NCBI GenBank assembly: GCA_902728285.1
Contig: CACVBU010000743.1
Coordinates: 2,108,410 to 2,172,409, forward strand
Length of the DNA stretch: 64,000 nt
Origin: Clytia hemisphaerica
Lineage: Eukaryota > Cnidaria > Hydrozoa > Leptothecata > Clytiidae
Direction of reading: 5' to 3'
Shown here: in pieces, positions 58,801 to 64,000 of the stretch
Numbering within the stretch: position 1 is the first letter of the stretch
Layout: each line of letters begins with the position of its first letter
Translations under genes and position numbers: made by a program
Notes under the pieces: model-generated
What the model saw: the letters and a program-made list of their open reading frames with translations, nothing else
Told to the model about the DNA's origin: nothing
The model's database searches: none

Positions 58801-61800
58801 TCAAGTTTAAGATCTGACAAGTCCGCCTTCGTGAATTTCATTCTGCCTGTCAACAGCTAGCCTATACTAGACGTCGACCACGTTTTCGAATGTTTTGAGC
58901 CCAGGTTTTTGGGCTCCAAACATTCGATTTTTTGACACTTCTTTTATCTTTCGAAGCTCCTGCAGTAGCGAAAAAATCGAATTTAAGTCAGGACACTTGA
59001 GAGGCTTCTATTTTTCAAATCGTCAAAGTGGAACTCACTAAATGAAAAATTCCGGTTTTTAGTGTGGTGCTCGCTGGTTAACAGAAAATTTAGAATAACA
59101 GAAATTAGAATATTAAGTTTAAAGTGGAAAACAACATGGCGGACCATTGAATTGGTAAAACTTTCTCGGGAAATCCGTGAGCAGTGCGTAAATAAATTGT
59201 ATTGTGATTTTCAGTTGTATCGTACTTCATTGGTATCAGACTGTTTTGAGTTTTTGTTTTCGTAACTTTAGAAATGAGACAGATAACATATAGGAAAAAA
59301 TGAGAAAGTGAAAAACAGGAAGCTTGGGGGAAAATTTTTCACAGTAAATGGCCATATTGTTTTTTTTGTTTTTAAGGTGTGGTGATTGATATTGCAAGAA
59401 TTATGCATAAAAAGGGAATAATCAAAGCTATCTATAATTACGAGGTCTTACGTTACGAAACTTACATAACTTAATAGTTTAAAAAAATAGGTTATAGTTT
59501 TCGTTTTGTTTTGTTTTATAAAATTAGCCAGGGGATGTCAATCGAACACAATCGAATTTGATTGTCAATCGAATCAATCGAACTCAATCGAACTCAATCG
59601 AAATGATTGATCGAATCGATCGAACCCAATCGAAGTGATCGTTCGGACAATCGAAATCAATCAAAGTCGGAAAAAATGTAAAATTTCGATTGGGTTCGAT
59701 TGTCCGATCGATTACTTCAATTGAGTTTGATCGGGTTCAATTGATTCGATAAATCGTTTCTGATTGGCTTAGGCTTACATCTAGGCTTTCATTGTCGCAG
59801 CGTAGAAGGAATAGAAGACTATTTACCTCGTCGGCCCTTTTTACGCCGGCCCCTTTATTGCTGGCCCTTATTACGCCAGCGACGAAAAAATAACGCCAAT
59901 AAGAGCTGACGTAAAGGGAGCCGACAAGGGTAGAAAGGAGACGATCACAGCGTTATTGTTCGGACTTTAATCCTCAAGCACAAAAAGGAAACTTAATCGA
60001 AGGCAATCCGATTCAATCAAAACCAATCGAACTCAATCGAAACCAATCGAACTCAATCGAAACCAATCGAACTCAATCGAAACCAATCGAACTCAATTGA
60101 ATTGATCGATCGAAGTGAATCGAAACCAATCAACCAAGAAAAAAATGTAAATATTCGATTGGGTTCGATTGTCCGATTATTCACTTCGATTGAGTTCGAT
60201 TGATTCGACCAATCAGTTCGATTGGTTTCGATTGAGTTCGATTGGTTCGACAATCGAAATTTTCGATTGACATCCCCTAATTAGGCTAAAGTCTTTACTT
60301 CTAAGATATTTCTGAACCAACATGCAAAAAACTCAAAATTTCAATAATGATAACCAAATGACTGACTCAAAAGAACAGAGGTCACCGTGAGGTTTCCGAG
60401 GGGCGTTATTTATTTTCTAAAGATATTTGCTAAAATTGAAAGAAAAAAAATCAAATGGGACTAAGATTCGAAATTTTCAAAAAAAGATTTCCCATTCTCA
60501 ATGTTACGAAAAGACACGAGGGACTAATTTTTCTTGTGGAGGAAGAAAAGGTACCCCAGGTACCCAACACCCATCCTGTGCTTATTTTCCCAGGATTTTG
60601 ATTGCCTAAAGTGAAAGATACCTCTTTTAAACCCATTTTCTACTTAAAATATACCTAATTCGCGAAAGTTTATGCTCGCGAAAGTTTATGCTACCGGTTG
60701 TTTTTATCTTGGAGATAACTACGTCTTTGAGGATTATCTTAGCAATGATAAGTTAATCTTGCACTAAGGGGATAAAAATCAATGTTCCACTTCCTCAGTG
60801 ATGGACCTTTTAAGTTATGCAATTTATAAAATGAGATGAATATAGGACGAGAATGATGTAGCAGGTTGTGAATCTCTCATTACGTAAATTCAATCCGGAA
60901 TTTGAAAATTTTAAAGATCATCTATACTTATAACATAGTCAGTGTGAAAAAAGATTTCACAAAAATTTATTCAATCACTGATTGACTTTAATATTTTTTT
61001 TGACTGAATAAATATGTTTTGAATATTTTTCACATGTATGACAAGATTGAGGAGACTTTGATGTAAAAATCCTAAAAGAAGATGCTTTTCTTCTTCTTCT
61101 TCATTTCTCCATCTTCATTTTTTCATTTTTTTCATTTTTATCAAATTCTATCCAAAGAAAAAGTCTCCACCGTAGATTACATTGTGACAAACCTTAAAGC
61201 GACGTTGGGCTATTTTTCTTTCCGTCGAAACGGCACGAGTAAGAAAAGTAATATATTCATCCTGGTGGCTGTCGGTGAAGCCGGGAGTGAGGGAATCGAC
61301 CTGGGAGATCTAGCGACGAGGTCCAGCGTCACACCACTCAGCTCCAAGTAACTTACCGCCCAGATCAGACTATTCAATCCAAGCAACTCATTTGCTGAGA
61401 GAGAAGAGAAGCTGACCCTCCGATATCATCGGACCGGGCCCTATCCCGGAATAGTTTCCTACCCCTAGATAGGGAAATCACAGCGCTTACTAGACATTGT
61501 ACTCTGTGCTCGCGACACATCAGAGCCGTGCTGTATCGATGATGATACCCGCACAGTACGGGAGAACCTTGCGTTCTTGCAGGTATTGAACATATGAGTA
61601 CCATCACCACACCACATTCAATGTCCGGCATATCTCCCCATACTCTTATATCAGAGTGATGGTACCCTATTCCCCTCACATGGTATGGGTTGACCCGGGC
61701 CAAGGTACATTCACTTGCCAAGTGAATCGTCACCGAGTGCGAATCGATGACCACTACAGTACTACGCCCCATCCGCTGAGTTGAAGGACCACGACATAGA

Positions 61801-63461
61801 AGCTTTTTATGCACAACATTCTTTAACAGAAACATCCTTAAGTTATTATTTTCAAATAGTTATGATTGGGATGAGTAATAGGTCATTGTATAATATGTTA
61901 TTTCTCTCATCTCTTCCTCCGACCCACTCGCTCGAAATTTTACAAGTTAGAGCATATTGTGATATGTTACTCTAGTATACCAGTGAACTGCATAACTTTG
62001 AACTGAACGGAACATTGAAAGCGTGAACCCCTGGTTTATGACGCTGACACCATTAGAATAGATTTACATAAAATCAAACCAGTAGAAAAATTCTTCATTC
62101 TTTTCATCCTCTAATTCTTTAATTTTTGATTTTACAAAAATCTTCAATCTTTTACATAATTCTCCTCGAGAAAATCTTTCAAACGGCGCATAACTCTTTG
62201 ACAAAGTATTAATGGGTGCTGAGAAATTCTTAAGAAATGAAAACGTCCGCATAATTTTGAGACAGACTTTAAAATCCTTTCTAGGGGTTCACAAATTATA
62301 ATAGATTTATTTGAGGTCCAGTCAAAATTAGGGATACATAGAAATGAATATTGGTGACATGTGTAGAACCCCTTCAAGGATAACAAAAGTCCACAAGCGT
62401 TTCCAAAAGATTCAGAGTCTCCCCCACTCCTCCTCCTCCTCCGACAAGAAGTCCCAAGCTTTATGATTTTAATGCAGTAGGGGAGTAAACCGAAAACATT
62501 TCCATGAATGTCTTTTGTGAAATAACGCAATTTTAAGATCGTCATATACGAGGTAATTAAAAAGATTACTATTTTGATTTTTTGATAAAAACACAAAAAT
62601 TTCTTTCTACTGACACTGTCATTTTTTTCCTATACATATTATTCATTTTTTTTCTTTTTTTTTTTCTTTTTTCTTTTGTCACTTTTTCGCACATTTGCGA
62701 CAATACTTGCAAGAAAAATATTTTTCTATATTTCAAACCATTAATTAAAAAATGCGCTCTTTTTAAGGCTCGAAATTGAAACTTAATTCAATAGAATCAA
62801 AAACTTACAAGATCCGTGGCCCACTGCAAATAAATCTTGGTATTTTGGGGACCTGGAGATAAATAAAAACAAAACAAAATAGGAGAAAACGATGTACTCC
62901 TGACTGGACCTGACAATTTTATTTATCCGAACAACAACATCGACAGTCGCCAGGCTTCTCGGTTTAAACAAGGAACTTAAGTTTTTTGGTTTAAACCAAT
63001 TTTCATTTGTAAAGAAATTAGCGTAAAATAGTTCTTTAGGATAAATTCAATGATTATACAGTCAACTACATCTCTCTAATTCGAACCTTTATCTTTTGAA
63101 TGTCTCTGTAATTCGAACTATAATATTGACGTTCTCTCAGATGGAAATGAAAAGCCGTTAAAAATACTCTCTGTAATTCGAATCTTTCTATAAATCAAAA
63201 AAAAATTAGTCCCTTGAAGATTGACCTGTACCAAACTCTTTTTCACTGATTGAAAAGATAACGCCAAGTTCAAAATATAAAAAACGCCCATGGGCGGGGT
63301 GGTACAGGCTAATTGAAGATTGGATTAGAGAAAGTGTACTTACCAACTAATTGCAGTGACAGTCATTCGTTTTGATCGTTCATAATAAAATTTCCATAAT
63401 GGTAGCACCGTGCCTTCATTGTCTCGATATTCATCAGATAAATCTTCCCAATATTTGAAAT
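47398..63461 (-). CDS. DNAI1: Axonemal dynein intermediate chain 1, 3' half
   Basis: Twelve minus-strand exons: 63461-63344, 62852-62809, 57004-56938, 56452-56367, 55816-55722, 54809-54720, 53875-53666, 53502-53396, 52815-52716, 51205-51151, 50815-50737, 47470-47413 (or to stop 47398). Acceptors and donors are AG/GT and phases join throughout, giving about 370 residues. Signature pieces are [127 protein letters not shown] and VKLSPNLRK. These match DNAI1 WD40 repeats. The protein is the intermediate chain of the outer dynein arm and binds heavy and light chains in motile cilia. N-terminal exons lie beyond the window; the usual LDKLLNLV-type tail was not found. Confidence 0.93.
48401..48846. 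mobile_element. CGCGAAA-family MITE, copy D (divergent)
   Basis: Ends CCTTATTGGTATTATA and inverted TATAATACCAATAAGG, followed on both sides by TTCGCGTG(T/C)TACAAAATTT and GCGAAA words. The same CGCGAAA subterminal logic as copies A-C appears, but with unrelated terminal bases. It sits in a DNAI1 intron. Confidence 0.75.
49219..49641. mobile_element. 423-bp MITE with 27-bp perfect TIRs
   Basis: TA-flanked (49217-49218, 49642-49643). The ends begin AAGTCTGTCCAGATATAATT and are perfect inverted copies over 27 bases. It lies in a DNAI1 intron and has no ORF. Confidence 0.88.
49843..49880 (+). repeat. GA microsatellite
   Basis: About 18 GA units with one interruption (GATAGA), in a DNAI1 intron. 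Confidence 0.9.
50124..50515. mobile_element. CGCGAAA-family MITE, copy B
   Basis: TA-flanked (50122-50123, 50516-50517), ends CTTTAGGCGAACAAACTTTC and inverted GTACGCCTAAAG. Nearly collinear with copy A at 25871-26302 except for an internal gap of about 40 bases. In a DNAI1 intron. Confidence 0.88.
51340..51574. mobile_element. Tc1/mariner MITE
   Basis: TA-flanked (51338-51339, 51575-51576). Left end CAGTGTGTCCCGGAAAAAGC and inverted right end TTTTTTTCAGGGCACACTG, each followed by GCGGACA. Ends of the CAGTGTG type with a TA target are classic mariner. Confidence 0.85.
51585..51755 (-). repeat. GTTCTTAT dispersed repeat, copy 3 (inverted, partial)
   Basis: Contains TATAAGAACATAAGGCT, AATGTTAAGAA, GACTCTAAAACACCTGA and TTCTTATGAAAAAAGTGTAC, i.e. 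the family read backwards. It starts directly after the mariner MITE. Confidence 0.6.
51767..51859. mobile_element. AACGTT palindromic MITE, copy 2
   Basis: CAGCTGGCACACAACGTCGT at the left, AACAACGTTTTGTGCAGCTG at the right. Similar in sequence to copies 1 and 3. In a DNAI1 intron. Confidence 0.85.
51865..52404. mobile_element. 540-bp MITE packed with GTACGTTTATT words
   Basis: TA-flanked (51863-51864, 52405-52406), with 24-base perfect TIRs starting CTCTCGGGTGCCTAATAAAC. The TIR-internal word CTGTACGTTTATT recurs about ten times through the element, mostly in one orientation and interleaved with CCCGCCTGTACG phrases. In a DNAI1 intron. Confidence 0.9.
54273..54372. mobile_element. AACGTT palindromic MITE, copy 3
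   Basis: CCCAGTTGGCATACAACGTC at the left and the inverted GTGTGTCAGTTGGGA at the right, with the same TTTTTCTAATATTCACAACG centre as copy 2. In a DNAI1 intron. Confidence 0.85.
57030..57142. mobile_element. Palindromic MITE next to a DNAI1 acceptor
   Basis: TATGCACCATTGCGATGTCT at the left and AGACATTGCAATGGTGCATA at the right, with 1-base differences. It is the same family as 10338-10474. The element begins 26 bases upstream (in gene direction) of the exon ending at 57004. Confidence 0.88.
57240..57843. mobile_element. 604-bp pogo/Tigger-like element
   Basis: TA-flanked (57238-57239, 57844-57845). Left end CAGTAAAACCTCTAATTAAC then GGACAC; right end GTGTCCGCTAATTAGAGGTT then CCACTG. Repeated AAAGGCGGACAC and ATTAGCGGAC words follow the left end. 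No transposase is left. Confidence 0.85.
58545..58780 (+). repeat. GTTCTTAT dispersed repeat, copy 4
   Basis: Starts near GGGTACACTTTTTTTTAAAA and carries the full ordered word set (TTCGGATGTTCTTAA, CACCATTTTGTGAGTATTTT, TTTAGAGTCCGCAAAG, TGATGTTCTTATATAGTTT). Confidence 0.7.
59530..60278. mobile_element. hAT-like element filled with AATCGAACTC repeats
   Basis: Ends AGGGGATGTCAATCGAA and its inverse. Immediate flanks AATTAGCC (59522-59529) and AATTAGGC (60279-60286) agree at seven of eight bases, consistent with an 8-bp target duplication. Both halves contain AATCGAACTC/AACCAATCGAACTC arrays in inverted arrangement. The centre (59830-59940) has a second inverted set of GCCGGCCC/GCCAGCG words. 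Confidence 0.8.
61200..61800. other. GC-rich island in a DNAI1 intron
   Basis: Roughly 600 bases near 50% GC inside DNA of about one-third GC, with open frames on both strands but no recognisable protein. On the + strand the frame through [20 protein letters not shown] ends at TGA near 61765. It may be an insertion of foreign or mobile DNA, or an unrecognised exon. Confidence 0.5.
63061..63336. mobile_element. pogo-type MITE abutting a splice donor
   Basis: TA at 63059-63060 and 63337-63338. Left end CAGTCAACTACATCTCTCTA, right end inverted and diverged (GGATTAGAGAAAGTG). Its right end stops within the donor region of the DNAI1 exon 63344-63461. Confidence 0.6.
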
Positions 63462-64000
63462 CTAAAGAATGGGAAAGCGAGACACAATATTATATTTTTT
63501 TATTCCCCATCTAAAAACCCGACTGGTCTGAGTGTAGACTTGAGCCGTATATAATCCGGGTAATACAGTAATATGGATACCAAATAATAAAACAATAATT
63601 GTTACGGGGAAATAATAGTTTGTATAAACTATAGTGTTCATTCCCTTTAATTATTCTTTGCTAATATCTGATCTAGTCGTGCACCATGCTAAACTGAATG
63701 TAATAGATCGGATAAACTTTCTTATTCTCAGTAAAACTAACATGGCGCATTTCCAAAATCTTTCCGCTGTCTTTATCAAAGAAACCGGCAAAATATTATC
63801 ATCTAAATGCGTACACTATCTACCTTGGTCTTTTTCCGCTGTAGATTGGCGATAAGAAAGCTTCCCGGGAACGAGAAATTTTAGCATTTATAAATTCCAC
63901 ATAACTTTTTTCCGGACACATTGTAAAATATAAAACAGGAACATAAGAGGAGATATATTAAGTATTTTAAGTATTTTAAGGGGACTCATTTTCGCGAGAA
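63462..64000. other. Right edge, DNAI1 intron
   Basis: Intronic on the minus strand; no further DNAI1 exon was found before the window edge. The last bases (TTTTCGCGAGAA) look like the start of another CGCGAAA element. Confidence 0.45.

Noticed and set aside
61374-61835. 153-codon minus-strand frame in the GC-rich island
   Set aside because: No recognisable domain, no splice or start support, and the + strand is equally open; kept only as part of the island.
62144-62596. 150-codon minus-strand frame between DNAI1 exons
   Set aside because: Low-complexity ends, no match to DNAI1 and no exon signals in phase.

Overview
The window looks like nuclear DNA of a marine invertebrate animal. It is AT-rich, its genes are split by spliceosomal introns, it encodes an axonemal dynein subunit and a seven-transmembrane receptor, and it is packed with small inverted-repeat transposons and a decayed LINE. 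The phylum cannot be fixed from the sequence. Dispersed motifs (GCGAGCGAAGCGAG phrases, G-run elements ending in GTACT) fit a cnidarian- or sponge-like genome, but that is an impression.

Layout. 1-3.8 kb holds repeats. 3.85-6.16 kb (+) is a three-exon TTC24-like TPR gene ending in a CaaX-type tetrapeptide. 8.16-13.06 kb (+) is an eight-exon proteasome assembly chaperone 2 (PSMG2) gene rebuilt exon by exon. 15.37-18.32 kb is an extraordinary block of about 2.95 kb made almost only of A and C. 18.3-33 kb is gene-poor and rich in repeats, with one candidate terminal exon (20.48-20.73 kb, -) and one candidate two-exon mini-gene (29.9-31 kb, +). 33.2-37.8 kb (-) is a decayed CR1/jockey-type LINE with PHD-like, endonuclease and reverse transcriptase remnants, interrupted by two further transposons. 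39.39-40.54 kb (+) is an intronless class A GPCR lacking the canonical DRY triplet. 40.96-43.83 kb holds two copies of a transposon with 8-bp target duplications and interiors of simple repeat. 45.08-45.70 kb (+) is an intronless, unrecognised 206-residue protein. 47.4-63.46 kb (-) is the 3' half (12 exons, all WD40 region) of axonemal dynein intermediate chain 1 (DNAI1). Its 5' half lies beyond the right edge.

The genes do not form an operon. DNAI1 implies motile cilia, PSMG2 is housekeeping, and TTC24 and the GPCR are animal-type genes. The dominant theme is mobile DNA: more than twenty short elements with terminal inverted repeats (TIRs), many with visible TA, TTAA or 8-bp target duplications. 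Several have invaded PSMG2 and DNAI1 introns, some within a few bases of splice sites. Four unrelated families share an architecture in which tandem copies of a short motif fill most of the interior; this and the A/C-only block are the most unusual things here. The A/C block could also be a sequencing artefact, because A and C share a laser in common two-laser chemistries.
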